DNA of 64,000 bases from assembly GCA_003856375.1 (NCBI GenBank), contig CP034120.1:1798001-1862000 (forward strand). The letters run 5' to 3'. This document shows, piece after piece, positions 1 to 7,670 of this stretch. How positions within the stretch are numbered: position 1 is the first letter of the stretch; each line of letters starts with the position of its first letter. A model generated the notes under the pieces. That model ran no database searches. It had not been told where the DNA came from and saw nothing but the letters and a program-made list of their open reading frames with translations. The position numbers were made by a program, and so were the translations under genes. Origin of the DNA: Glaciecola amylolytica. GTDB taxonomy: Bacteria > Bacteroidota > Bacteroidia > Flavobacteriales_D > Crocinitomicaceae.

Positions 1-92
1 GAGGATTAGCAGCAAGCATTTTTCACTTCGGAGAAATCCGGATTCCGGAATTAAAGAACGGATTAAAAGACACTATTAAAATAAGAATTTGA
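1..92 (+). CDS. hisF: Imidazole glycerol phosphate synthase, cyclase subunit HisF (3' end only)
   Basis: The window opens inside a reading frame (codons from base 3) that encodes GLAASIFHFGEI followed by RIPELKNGLKD and stops with TGA at 90-92. The AASIFHFGEI-x-IPELK pattern is the C-terminus of HisF, the cyclase half of the histidine-pathway HisFH enzyme. Only about 29 codons are visible. hisIE follows directly, as expected in a histidine operon, so identity is supported by both sequence and context. Confidence 0.82.
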   Translation, partial: GLAASIFHFGEIRIPELKNGLKDTIKIRI

Positions 93-97
93 AAACG

Positions 98-685
98 ATG
101 AAATACGACGATATGGGATTAATCCCTGCAATTATTCAACATGCACAAACCAAAGAGGTGCTGATGCTCGGTTATATGAACGAGGAAGCTTTTGAATTGA
201 CGAAGCAAACACAACGAATTACCTTCTTTTCCAGATCGCGAAACGAAATCTGGATCAAAGGAGAAAGTTCCGGAAATTGGTTGACTTTGGTTGACTGGAA
301 ACTGGATTGCGATCAGGATTCTTTGCTTATTCAGGCTCTTCCGGCCGGACCAACTTGTCACAAAGGCACTTCAAGTTGCTGGGGAGAAACGTCATGCAGT
401 GATTTTTCTGTTTTGGAGCAATTGATTCAGACAATTGACACACGCTTTTCTGTTCCGAAAGAGGGTTCTTATGTTCAGTCTCTGATTGAAAAGGGATTAT
501 CGAAAATTGCTCAGAAAGTCGGGGAAGAAGGAGTGGAGCTGGTGATTGAAGCGATGAGAGATGAACCAAGATTATTCAGAGAAGAAGCTGCCGATTTGTT
601 GTTCCATTATTTGATTCTGTTAAAAGCTAAAGACGTTGATTTTAAAGATGTTTTGGAAGTTTTAAAACAAAGATCTAAATTGTAA
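98..685 (+). CDS. hisIE: Bifunctional phosphoribosyl-AMP cyclohydrolase / phosphoribosyl-ATP pyrophosphatase HisIE
   Basis: Catalyses steps two and three of histidine synthesis. The N-terminal half is the HisI cyclohydrolase, with VDWKLDCDQDS and AGPTCHKGTSSCW supplying the zinc and magnesium ligands. The C-terminal half (from about residue 110) is the HisE helical pyrophosphatase, with KVGEEGVELVIEA and EEAADLLFHY. Length (about 195 aa) is normal for the fused form. I start at the ATG at 98; a TTG at 89 overlapping the hisF stop is in frame but adds only MKT. It is translationally close-coupled to hisF and is the last histidine gene here, since an independent promoter and regulator follow. 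Confidence 0.95.
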   Translation: MKYDDMGLIPAIIQHAQTKEVLMLGYMNEEAFELTKQTQRITFFSRSRNEIWIKGESSGNWLTLVDWKLDCDQDSLLIQALPAGPTCHKGTSSCWGETSCSDFSVLEQLIQTIDTRFSVPKEGSYVQSLIEKGLSKIAQKVGEEGVELVIEAMRDEPRLFREEAADLLFHYLILLKAKDVDFKDVLEVLKQRSKL

Positions 686-730
686 TTAGCTGATTGAAGT
701 CAAAAATGAAACCTTATAAATTGTTAAAAA

Positions 731-773
731 TTAAATTGTGTACAATTTAATTTGAAAAAACAGTTTACCTTTG
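731..773 (+). promoter_or_regulatory. ohrR operator palindrome and -7 promoter element
   Basis: Bases 731-750 read TTAAATTGTGTACAATTTAA, a near-perfect palindrome (8-bp arms TTAAATTG/CAATTTAA around TGTA). It resembles the AT-rich TACAATT-type dyads bound by OhrR/MarR repressors. Bases 766-773 read TACCTTTG, matching the Bacteroidota -7 consensus TAnnTTTG. The dyad lies just upstream of the -7 element, so a bound repressor would block polymerase. This is the natural place for autoregulation of ohrR and the downstream ohr. Confidence 0.7.
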
Positions 774-794
774 AACTATCAAACAAACAGAAGA

Positions 795-1220
795 ATGGAA
801 AACTTATTGAAATTGGACAAACAGATTTGCTTCCCGATCTACGCACTTTCAAGGGAAGTGATCCAACGCTATCGTCCGTTTTTGGATGAATTGGATCTGA
901 CTTATCCGCAATACCTGGTTTTTCTGGTTTTGTGGGAAAAAGATAATCAAACGGTGAATCAAATCGGTGAAAAACTGTTGTTGGACAGCGGAACTTTAAC
1001 TCCTTTATTAAAGCGATTGGAGCAAAAGAACCTGATCATTAGACAGCGAAAAAAAACGGATGAAAGAGTCGTGGAGATTATCCTGACAAAACAAGGAAAA
1101 GAATTAGAGCAAAAGGCCAAAGATATTCCGGAGAAATTGTTGGAAGAACTCAATATTTCATTGGACGAACTGAAAACAATGAGAACAATCGCACATAAAA
1201 TTTTAAACATCAACAAATAA
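795..1220 (+). CDS. ohrR: MarR/OhrR-family peroxide-sensing repressor
   Basis: A winged-helix MarR protein of 141 aa. The segment KQICFPIYALSREVIQRYRP contains the single N-terminal cysteine that OhrR proteins oxidise on sensing organic hydroperoxides (residue 12 with this start). The DNA-binding part follows (NQIGEKLLLDSGTLTPLLKRLE, then a wing with RKKTDERVVEI). A TTG at 771 is in frame, but it lies inside the TACCTTTG promoter element, so the ATG at 795 is the real start, leaving a short leader. It is 9 nt upstream of ohr. The repressor role is inferred from family, cysteine, operator and gene partner. Confidence 0.88.
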   Translation: MENLLKLDKQICFPIYALSREVIQRYRPFLDELDLTYPQYLVFLVLWEKDNQTVNQIGEKLLLDSGTLTPLLKRLEQKNLIIRQRKKTDERVVEIILTKQGKELEQKAKDIPEKLLEELNISLDELKTMRTIAHKILNINK

Positions 1221-1229
1221 TCAATAGAA

Positions 1230-1652
1230 ATGAAAACGTTATATACAGCTTCGGCAACAGCAACAGGAGGAAGAAACGGACACGTGAAAAGTGAAAACGG
1301 AATTTTGGATTTACAGGTAAGAATGCCAAAAGCATTGGGTGGTGCAAATGATGATTATACCAATCCTGAAATGCTCTTCGCAGCAGGATATTCAGCATGT
1401 TTTGACAGCGCATTGAATCGTGTGATTACGCTTTCCAAAACAAAAACAGGTACAACAAGCGTAACAGCAAAAGTGAGTATTGGAGCAATCGAAAACGGAG
1501 GTTTCGGTTTGGCAGTTGAAATGGATGTCAATATTCCGGAAGTTAGTTTGGAAGAGGCAAAGCAACTGGTTGATAAGGCACATCAGATTTGTCCTTATTC
1601 AAATGCGACAAGAGGAAATATCGAAGTTTTACTATCAGTAACAAATAATTAA
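1230..1652 (+). CDS. ohr: Organic hydroperoxide resistance protein Ohr (OsmC/Ohr family)
   Basis: A thiol peroxidase that reduces organic hydroperoxides in the cytoplasm as a homodimer. The 140-aa length is standard. The catalytic cysteine pair is visible as C57 in LFAAGYSACFDSA and C121 in HQICPYSNATRGN. The catalytic Arg and Glu fall at R15 (TGGRNG) and E47 (TNPEMLF). YSNATRGN favours the Ohr over the OsmC subfamily. It follows ohrR by 9 nt and precedes the DUF1304 gene by 2 nt, so it is co-transcribed and should be induced by peroxides. bshA at 19.5 kb shows the cell also makes bacillithiol, but Ohr normally uses lipoamide-type reductants. Confidence 0.95.
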   Translation: MKTLYTASATATGGRNGHVKSENGILDLQVRMPKALGGANDDYTNPEMLFAAGYSACFDSALNRVITLSKTKTGTTSVTAKVSIGAIENGGFGLAVEMDVNIPEVSLEEAKQLVDKAHQICPYSNATRGNIEVLLSVTNN

Positions 1653-1654
1653 TC

Positions 1655-2017
1655 ATGCACATAGCAGTACACATATTGGTGGCATTAGTAGCCATAGAAC
1701 ATTTGTACATTCTTTGGATCGAAATGTTCGCCTGGGAAACAGCAGGGAAGAAAAGCTTCAAATCACTTCCTGAAGATTTATTCGGGAAGACAAAAGCTCT
1801 GGCAGCAAATCAGGGACTTTACAATGGTTTTCTTGCCGCAGGTTTGATCTGGTCGTTTTTTATTCCGGATCCTGTTTGGAGTGAAAACATTCGTTTGTTC
1901 TTTCTGGGATGTGTTAGTGTTGCTGGTGTTTTTGGTGCTTTGACCGCTTCAAAATCAATCTTTTTCAAACAAGCATTGCCCGCAATTATTGCTTTGATAG
2001 TAGTGATTCTGGCATAA
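1655..2017 (+). CDS. DUF1304 family small integral membrane protein
   Basis: 120 aa with four hydrophobic segments: about 3-22 (IAVHILVALVAIEHLYILWI), 55-73, 81-100 and 103-120. The opening HILVALVAIEHLYILWIEMFAW is the conserved DUF1304 signature. No biochemical role is established. It starts 2 nt after ohr, so it belongs to the peroxide-responsive operon and may serve a membrane-linked role in that stress response (inference only). Confidence 0.85.
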   Translation: MHIAVHILVALVAIEHLYILWIEMFAWETAGKKSFKSLPEDLFGKTKALAANQGLYNGFLAAGLIWSFFIPDPVWSENIRLFFLGCVSVAGVFGALTASKSIFFKQALPAIIALIVVILA

Positions 2018-2048
2018 GAAATAATGTTTAACAGTAAAAAACAGCAAC

Positions 2049-2945
2049 ATGGAATTTAAAAATGTAACCGTAGCCGGAAGTGGTGTTTTAGGATATCAAA
2101 TAGCATTTCAGAGTGCTTTCCACGGCTTTAATGTAACAGTTTACGACATCAATGACGAAGTTCTTGAAAAGGCGAAAGCTAAATTCGAGATTCTCAGTGA
2201 AGCATTCAAAAAGGATCTAAATGCAACTCCGGAACAATTGGCAGCAACAAAAACAAGATTGAGTTATCATTCTGATTTGGCAGAAGCCGTAAAAGATGCT
2301 GATTTATTGATTGAAGCAGTGCCGGAAAACCCGCAAATCAAAATCGATTTTTATCACAAGCTGGCGAAAGTAGCTCCTGCAAAAACCGTTTTCGCAAGTA
2401 ATTCATCTACTTTATTACCAAGCCAGTTTGCAAACGAAACAGGTCGTCCGGAACGCTTTTTAGCATTGCATTTTGCAAATGAAATCTGGAAACATAATAC
2501 GGCGGAAATCATGGGGCATCCGCAAACAGCACCGGAAGTTTTCAATAGCCTGGTAGCTTTTGCCAAATCCATCGGAATGGTAGCCTTGCCGCTTCATAAA
2601 GAACAACCGGGTTATATTGTGAACTCTTTACTTGTTCCGTTGTTGGGCGCAGGATTAGACCTGCTGGTAAAAGGAGTGGCGGATGTAGAAACGATCGATA
2701 AAACATGGATGGTTGCTGCGGGAGCTCCGGTGGGACCCTTTGGAATTCTGGATGTCGTGGGAATTACAACAGCATATAACATCAATAAAATGGCGGCAGA
2801 CGCAACTCAAGATCCAATCAAACAGCAAGTGGTGAGTTATCTGAAAGAGCATTTTATTGACAAAGGGAAATTGGGCGTTGAAACCGGAAGTGGTTTTTAT
2901 AATTACCCGAATCCGTCTTACAGAAAAGAGGACTTTTTGAAATAG
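2049..2945 (+). CDS. 3-hydroxyacyl-CoA dehydrogenase (NAD-binding), 3-hydroxybutyryl-CoA dehydrogenase-like
   Basis: 298 aa. An N-terminal Rossmann fold (VAGSGVLGYQIAFQSAFHGFNVTVYD, GxGxxG with an acidic residue for NAD) is followed by LIEAVPENPQIKIDFYHKL and FASNSSTLLPSQFA, which carries the catalytic-loop serine/asparagine. The HFANEIWKHNTAEIMGHPQT segment sits where family members carry the active-site His and Glu. The C-terminal helical dimer domain contains GYIVNSLLVPLL and GPFGILDVVGI. The reaction is oxidation of a 3-hydroxyacyl-CoA; the substrate is unknown. It starts 31 nt after the DUF1304 gene, so it is probably the last gene of the ohr operon. Confidence 0.88.
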   Translation: MEFKNVTVAGSGVLGYQIAFQSAFHGFNVTVYDINDEVLEKAKAKFEILSEAFKKDLNATPEQLAATKTRLSYHSDLAEAVKDADLLIEAVPENPQIKIDFYHKLAKVAPAKTVFASNSSTLLPSQFANETGRPERFLALHFANEIWKHNTAEIMGHPQTAPEVFNSLVAFAKSIGMVALPLHKEQPGYIVNSLLVPLLGAGLDLLVKGVADVETIDKTWMVAAGAPVGPFGILDVVGITTAYNINKMAADATQDPIKQQVVSYLKEHFIDKGKLGVETGSGFYNYPNPSYRKEDFLK

Positions 2946-3063
2946 AATTTCTCCGGGAATTCGGATAGTTTTTTTCTGAAAACCACTGATACCGAACCTC
3001 TAAAGGTTACTAACGGTTAAGAAACGGATAACTCAGAGAAAACATTGAAACAAAATAAAGAAT

Positions 3064-3696
3064 ATGTCATTATTAGAAAATTTACAGTGGAGACACGCGG
3101 TGAAAGCGTATGATCCGACGAAAAAAGTAAGCAAGGAAGACATCGGGAAAATTGTGGAAGCAGCCCGTTTGGCTCCAACATCTTCCGGATTACAGCCCTT
3201 CCGTGTGATTGTGGTTGAAAATCAGGAAATAAAAGAGAAAATGATTGCCGGAGCCTTGAACCCGGATGTGATGCGTGATTGTTCGCATGTATTGGTTTTC
3301 GCTTCATGGGACACATATACACCGGAACGCATTGATGCCGTATACGATAGAACAACGGAAGAAAGAGGATTGGAAAAGGGACGTTTTGACAACTACACTG
3401 GCATGCTGAAAAAAATGTACGGAGCACAAACTCCGGAACAGAATTTTGCTCATACATCCAGACAGTCTTACATCGGTTTAGGACTGGCCTTGGCTCAGGC
3501 TGCAGAATTGCGTATCGATTCCACTCCTGCAGAAGGATTTGACACGAAAGTGGTAGATGAAGTACTCGGTCTGGCAGAACATGGTTTAAAAAGTGTTTCC
3601 TTAATGTATGTCGGATATGCTGATCAGGAAAAAGATTGGTTGGGATCAATGAAAAAAGTGAGAGTTTCCAAAGAAGAATTCAGTATCATTAAGTAA
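3064..3696 (+). CDS. NAD(P)H-dependent oxidoreductase, nitroreductase family
   Basis: 210-aa flavoprotein of the NfsB-like nitroreductase fold. The N-terminal RHAVKAYDPTKKVSKEDI and LAPTSSGLQPFRVIVVEN are the FMN-binding signatures. SYIGLGLALAQAAELRIDSTPAEGFD is the second conserved block. Such enzymes reduce quinones, nitroaromatics or enones with NAD(P)H. There is a 118-nt gap to the preceding dehydrogenase, and a strong terminator follows at 3715. A paralogue with the same blocks lies at 27477-28103. Physiological substrate unknown. Confidence 0.9.
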   Translation: MSLLENLQWRHAVKAYDPTKKVSKEDIGKIVEAARLAPTSSGLQPFRVIVVENQEIKEKMIAGALNPDVMRDCSHVLVFASWDTYTPERIDAVYDRTTEERGLEKGRFDNYTGMLKKMYGAQTPEQNFAHTSRQSYIGLGLALAQAAELRIDSTPAEGFDTKVVDEVLGLAEHGLKSVSLMYVGYADQEKDWLGSMKKVRVSKEEFSIIK

Positions 3697-3714
3697 TAAA
3701 ACAACAAGATTGTT

Positions 3715-3750
3715 AAACCGGTTTGGAAGCTCTTTTCAAGCCGGTTTTTT
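3715..3750 (+). terminator. Rho-independent terminator after the nitroreductase gene
   Basis: Stem AACCGGTTTG (3716-3725) pairs with CAAGCCGGTT (3737-3746), with one G-T pair, and the descending arm runs into a T-stretch. It closes the ohrR-to-nitroreductase transcription block. Confidence 0.85.
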
Positions 3751-3998
3751 GTTTTAATAGATTGTTCCGTTTTTCGGATTCGTGGCGTTTTTACTGGCTC
3801 TGTCGTAATTTCCCAAAATTGGGACAGAGTTAAAGCTTTAATTTAAGCTAAGATCATTTTGATACTCATAATCTTGTAATTATGTTCACAGTATCTCGGC
3901 TCAAAAATTCTTTTCAATTGCCAACTTCATGTATTTCATTCCTTCATCGGTTTTCCATTGAAGAAATAAGAATTCCACGTAGAAATAATCCTATAAAA
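3751..3998. other. Intergenic stretch with a possible insertion-sequence end remnant
   Basis: No convincing gene. Around 3798-3832 there is an imperfect inverted repeat (CTCTGTC...CCCAA / TTGGG...ACAGAG) followed by AAAGCTTTAATTTAAGCT. On the minus strand a short open frame without a start codon (roughly 3914-3998) reads YVEFLFLQWKTDEGMKYMK and stops, which could be the tail of a lost gene. I cannot assign it to a family. Confidence 0.3.
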
Positions 3999-4376
3999 TC
4001 ACCAATGCTTCTCAAAATAAGCCTTGTCAAAAACACTTTCATTGGCTTTGAACAGGGAAGCAGCAGTGTTTTTCAAATGCATCGGATCTTTCTTGCCGAA
4101 AAGTCGGGTCAACATGGCAATCGGGAACAAAAACAGATAGAAGATCAAGCTCAAAACAATATTCGGAACGATGTAGCTCAGAACAAGGGTGAGTTTCATC
4201 CATAAAAAGTCAATTTGCCTGGCGATGAAATCAGATAGAACTCCGGCTAAACCAACAAAAAATGCAACAGACAAGCTCCATTTCCATTTGGTGATCAAAT
4301 AGATCAATACAAATCCAACCACAATGGTCAGGATTGTTTTTGCCGGATTGGATTGCTTGTTTTTCGGAGCACTCAT
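3999..4376 (-). CDS. SxtJ-like small membrane protein
   Basis: About 125 aa with three hydrophobic segments in the first 90 residues (TILTIVVGFVLIYLI, LSVAFFVGLAGVL, LVLSYIVPNIVLSLIFYLFLFPIAML) and a polar C-terminal tail ending AYFEKHW. Topology and position next to a carbamoyltransferase match SxtJ, the small membrane protein that accompanies O-carbamoyltransferase SxtI in saxitoxin-type clusters; its function is unknown. I use the ATG at 4376 because upstream codons overlap the preceding gene. It is 13 nt after the DUF5989 gene and is the last gene of the cassette. Family assignment is from memory. Confidence 0.68.
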   Translation of the reverse strand: MSAPKNKQSNPAKTILTIVVGFVLIYLITKWKWSLSVAFFVGLAGVLSDFIARQIDFLWMKLTLVLSYIVPNIVLSLIFYLFLFPIAMLTRLFGKKDPMHLKNTAASLFKANESVFDKAYFEKHW

Positions 4377-4389
4377 GCGTTTGGTTTTC

Positions 4390-4539
4390 TTAGAATAAGG
4401 AATAAATAAACGGTGCAATAGCGCTGGAACCTCCAAAAACGATCAGCACACCAATCAATAACAAAATGATGATTACAGGTGCTAACCAAAACTTTTTCCG
4501 CTCCTTCATAAAGCGCCATAAATCACGTAAAAATTCCAT
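4390..4539 (-). CDS. DUF5989 (SxtK-like) single-pass membrane miniprotein
   Basis: 49 aa: MEFLRDLWRFMKERKKFW then one long hydrophobic helix (LAPVIIILLLIGVLIVFG) and GGSSAIAPFIYSLF. This charged-amphipathic plus TM pattern is typical of DUF5989, a miniprotein consistently found beside NodU/SxtI-type carbamoyltransferases. The ATG at 4539 is preferred; a longer frame would read into the SGNH gene end. Only 4 nt separate it from the SGNH gene, so translation is coupled. Function unknown; an anchor or partner of the carbamoyltransferase is a reasonable guess. Confidence 0.78.
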   Translation of the reverse strand: MEFLRDLWRFMKERKKFWLAPVIIILLLIGVLIVFGGSSAIAPFIYSLF

Positions 4540-4543
4540 TTTC

Positions 4544-5749
4544 TTATTGTTTCTTTGTTTCCTGAAGTAAATACTTCGCAATTAATTTATTCGTCTCCGC
4601 ATTCGGATGTGCATCTCCCGGAAGCGTGTATTTCCCTTGATACACAATTTTGTGTGACAAATCTATAAACTTAATTTTCTTTTTCTTTAAATAAGATTTG
4701 AAAATTTGCATTTGCTGCGGAGTGTAAGCCACATAATTGGGATAAATGACTAAATAGAACTTGTCATTTCCGAATTGCTTTTCATACTCCTTTTTGGTTT
4801 CAAGAACCATTTCTGTTACCAGATCAAAATGACCATCATTCAATTTCAAAGGAAGATCAGCTTCAAAGTACTTGACGATATTTGTCTGATACAAACGTTC
4901 ATACATACTCGAGATAAACGGACGACCGTCTTTAAACAGTTTCTGTCTTGTCAGTTTGCCATTTTGCATTTTGTAGTACGGAGCCAGGTGAAGCCATTCC
5001 GTGTAACGGGTCATTGTGCCAATTGCTCTGTAGATATGATCCCAGAAAAAAATGTAATATCCGCAGCCGTCTTTCTCTACCACTTGTTTGGATAAATCGC
5101 GGTACTGGATTTCTGCCAGCATATGATTCGTTCCCGTTCCCGAGATCGCAAAATTGTAGGAATTCACAGATTCACCTTGTTGCTGAACCTGATATGCCAG
5201 TGTTTGATCATCTTCCAGACCGTATCCAAAACCGATAGAGCACCCGAAGAACAAGGCATAATTCTTTTTGGTTGAATCAAAACCCGGAGTAATGCGCTTA
5301 TTTAAATGATCGATGGAGTAATGCACATCAAAAACAGTATCATTTCCGTTGAGTTTGATGTCGTGATAAACGCTGTCTGCATAATACGTCATTCCGACTT
5401 GTCGTGCAATGTGATTTTCGGGCAGATCCGGAACGCTGAAATCCTTTTTAAATGCGGAAGGCATTCCTAAAACGAAAAACAGGGTTGTTTCCAAAATCAA
5501 AATAAGCAGCGCAATCAGTGTGAGGTTTGCCAGAATGACTTTCTTCCCTTTTAAAAACAGGATGTAGAATGAAATCAAAAGCACTAAAAACGAGGTGTAT
5601 TTCCAAAGCCGCAACCAACCAAAAATCTCCGACCCGATTCCGTTTTTTGTCACATTGTAACAGAACAAGCTGATGAAGCCAAGAAGAAGTACTAAAAAAG
5701 TACGTTTATTAGCTTTTACGAATGATTTAAACCGATCGATTAGTTTCAT
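4544..5749 (-). CDS. Membrane-anchored SGNH-hydrolase-like protein of the carbamoyltransferase cassette
   Basis: 401 aa. Three N-terminal hydrophobic helices (about 18-30, 52-66, 72-95) anchor a C-terminal domain with SGNH blocks: FFGCSIGFGYG (169-177) with serine S171 in GCS instead of GDS, FAISGTGTNHM (200-210) for the Gly/Asn oxyanion blocks, and GDAHPNAE (378-385) for the Asp/His pair. This suggests an extracytoplasmic esterase or acyltransferase acting on the compound modified by the neighbouring carbamoyltransferase. Its ATG overlaps the carbamoyltransferase stop by one base (TAATG), so the two are translationally coupled. Substrate unknown. Confidence 0.75.
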   Translation of the reverse strand: MKLIDRFKSFVKANKRTFLVLLLGFISLFCYNVTKNGIGSEIFGWLRLWKYTSFLVLLISFYILFLKGKKVILANLTLIALLILILETTLFFVLGMPSAFKKDFSVPDLPENHIARQVGMTYYADSVYHDIKLNGNDTVFDVHYSIDHLNKRITPGFDSTKKNYALFFGCSIGFGYGLEDDQTLAYQVQQQGESVNSYNFAISGTGTNHMLAEIQYRDLSKQVVEKDGCGYYIFFWDHIYRAIGTMTRYTEWLHLAPYYKMQNGKLTRQKLFKDGRPFISSMYERLYQTNIVKYFEADLPLKLNDGHFDLVTEMVLETKKEYEKQFGNDKFYLVIYPNYVAYTPQQMQIFKSYLKKKKIKFIDLSHKIVYQGKYTLPGDAHPNAETNKLIAKYLLQETKKQ

Positions 5750-7614
5750 TAGTCCATTTTAAATTTGACCATCCATTTTTCTTTGTTTTCCCAATCGGTT
5801 TGCTCTGTTTTGGTATAAACAAAATCTCCAACCACCAGATAATCCATTTCGGTACTCATGAAACAGCGAAATGCATCGTAAGGAGTGCAGACGATCGGTT
5901 CACCCCGTACATTGAAACTGGTATTCACAACTAGGCCGTAAGAAGTCTGATTCTTGAATTCCTGAATCAAAGCGTGGTATCTTGGATTGGTGTCTTTGTA
6001 AACGGATTGAACGCGTGCAGAAAAATCCAGATGCGTAATCGATTGCAAATCACTTCGTTGTTGATACAAACGATCCCAAAGAGGTAAATCCGCATAATTT
6101 TCCGGAAGTTTTGCTCTCCGGTTTTCTTTTACGGGCGCAACAACAAGCATATAAGGCGAATCTGCCTGCAAGTCAAAATATTCGTGTGCATCTTCAGCCA
6201 AAACAGATGGGGCAAATGGTCTGAAACCTTCGCGGTATTTGATCTTCAGATTCAGTTTTTTCTGCATTTCAGGATTTCTCGCATCTCCCAGAATACTTCT
6301 GTTTCCTAAAGCTCTCGGACCAAATTCCATTCTTCCCTGAAACCAGCCAACCACATTTCCTTCAGCCAATCTGGAAGCAACGAAAGACGTTAAGTCGTTA
6401 AAATCGTCGTATTTACGGTAAATCGCATTCGTCCGCTTGTTCATGGATTGAATTTCCTTCTCGGAATAATCCGGACCAAGGTACGTTCCGTTCATTTGAT
6501 CGTATGCATAGTCGATCACACGCGCTTCTTCGAAATACATATGTGAAACTGCCAATGCAGCGCCCAAAGCTCCTCCCGCATCACCGGAAGCCGCCTGAAT
6601 ATAGATTTCTTTAAAGATCTTCTCTTCGAGTAATTTTCCGTTTGCCACACAATTCAATGCAACACCTCCTGCCATGCACAAGTAATCAGAATTCGTAATT
6701 CTTTTGGCTTCTTTCGCCATTTTGATCACAATTTCTTCGGTTACTTTCTGAATCGCGATAGCCAGGTTGCAATGAGTCTGGTCCAAATCTGCTTCTGCAT
6801 CACGACGGGCAACTCCAAATAATTTCTCCCATTTGTGGTCGTGAACCATCCGAAGTCCTGTTGCGTAATTAAAATATTTTTGATTTAACCAAACAGATCC
6901 ATCTTCTTTTATATCAACAAGTTCTGATTTTATTTTTGAGATAAATTCCAGCGTTTGAGGAGCAGATTCATTTCCGTATGGAGCAAGCCCCATCAATTTA
7001 TATTCTCCCGAATTGACGGTGAATCCTAAGTAATAAGTGAATGCGCTGTAAAGTAAGCCAACAGAATGCGGGAATTCCATTTCACGAATCAACTCGATTT
7101 TCTCACCGTTTCCAAATCCGATTGAAGCCGTACACCATTCTCCAACTCCGTCAACCGTCAGAATAGCCGATTCTTTGAATGAAGAAGGGTAGAAGGCACT
7201 CGCAGCGTGTGATAAGTGATGTTCCGGGAACAATAGATTTACTTTTCGTTTGTCGTAAGAACCCACTTCTTTCAATCCTTCGTGAATCATTTTTTTGAGA
7301 AACATCTTCTCATTGATCCAGACAGGAATTGCTTTCAGGAATGAAATCAATCCTTTCGGAGAAAAAGAATAATAGGTTTGGAGCAAACGCTCGAATTTCA
7401 AAAGTGGTTTATCGTAAAATACGATTGCATCCAGATCATCCAATTCCAAACCGGCTTCTTCCAAACAATATTTCACTGCCTGAACAGGAAAATCGGGAGT
7501 GTGCTTGTCTCGAGTAAATCGTTCTTCCTGTGCTGCGGCGATAATCCGGCCTCCAATAACCAATGCAGCAGCAGAATCGTGATAAAAAGCAGAAATTCCT
7601 AAGACTTTTTTCAT
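5749..7614 (-). CDS. O-carbamoyltransferase, NodU/CmcH/SxtI family
   Basis: 621 aa. The N-terminal Kae1-like ATPase domain has ISAFYHDSAAALV, EERFTRDKHTPDFP, EHHLSHAASAFY (131-142, His metal ligands) and LTVDGVGEW. The C-terminal domain contains WFQGRMEFGPRALGNRSIL, RPFAPSVL and YGLVVNTSFNVRGEPIV. The family makes carbamoyl-adenylate from carbamoyl phosphate and ATP and transfers carbamoyl to a hydroxyl of a sugar or small molecule. It heads a four-gene minus-strand cassette with an SGNH protein, DUF5989 and SxtJ-like proteins. A TATTTTTG -7 element (7672-7679, minus) within a conserved hairpin element lies about 57 nt upstream of the start. The acceptor is unknown. Confidence 0.93.
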   Translation of the reverse strand: MKKVLGISAFYHDSAAALVIGGRIIAAAQEERFTRDKHTPDFPVQAVKYCLEEAGLELDDLDAIVFYDKPLLKFERLLQTYYSFSPKGLISFLKAIPVWINEKMFLKKMIHEGLKEVGSYDKRKVNLLFPEHHLSHAASAFYPSSFKESAILTVDGVGEWCTASIGFGNGEKIELIREMEFPHSVGLLYSAFTYYLGFTVNSGEYKLMGLAPYGNESAPQTLEFISKIKSELVDIKEDGSVWLNQKYFNYATGLRMVHDHKWEKLFGVARRDAEADLDQTHCNLAIAIQKVTEEIVIKMAKEAKRITNSDYLCMAGGVALNCVANGKLLEEKIFKEIYIQAASGDAGGALGAALAVSHMYFEEARVIDYAYDQMNGTYLGPDYSEKEIQSMNKRTNAIYRKYDDFNDLTSFVASRLAEGNVVGWFQGRMEFGPRALGNRSILGDARNPEMQKKLNLKIKYREGFRPFAPSVLAEDAHEYFDLQADSPYMLVVAPVKENRRAKLPENYADLPLWDRLYQQRSDLQSITHLDFSARVQSVYKDTNPRYHALIQEFKNQTSYGLVVNTSFNVRGEPIVCTPYDAFRCFMSTEMDYLVVGDFVYTKTEQTDWENKEKWMVKFKMD

Positions 7615-7670
7615 TAATCGGTTTAATCTGTTTTACTAACGACAAAAACGCTAGTTCATTTTGATGAGGA

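Noticed and set aside
771-794. TTG at 771 as the ohrR start, giving a longer protein.
   Set aside because: It lies inside the TACCTTTG -7 promoter element and upstream of the likely transcript start; the ATG at 795 is in frame and keeps all conserved residues.
3882-4205. Plus-strand frame opposite the SxtJ-like gene.
   Set aside because: Shadow of the minus-strand membrane protein gene, with no independent evidence.
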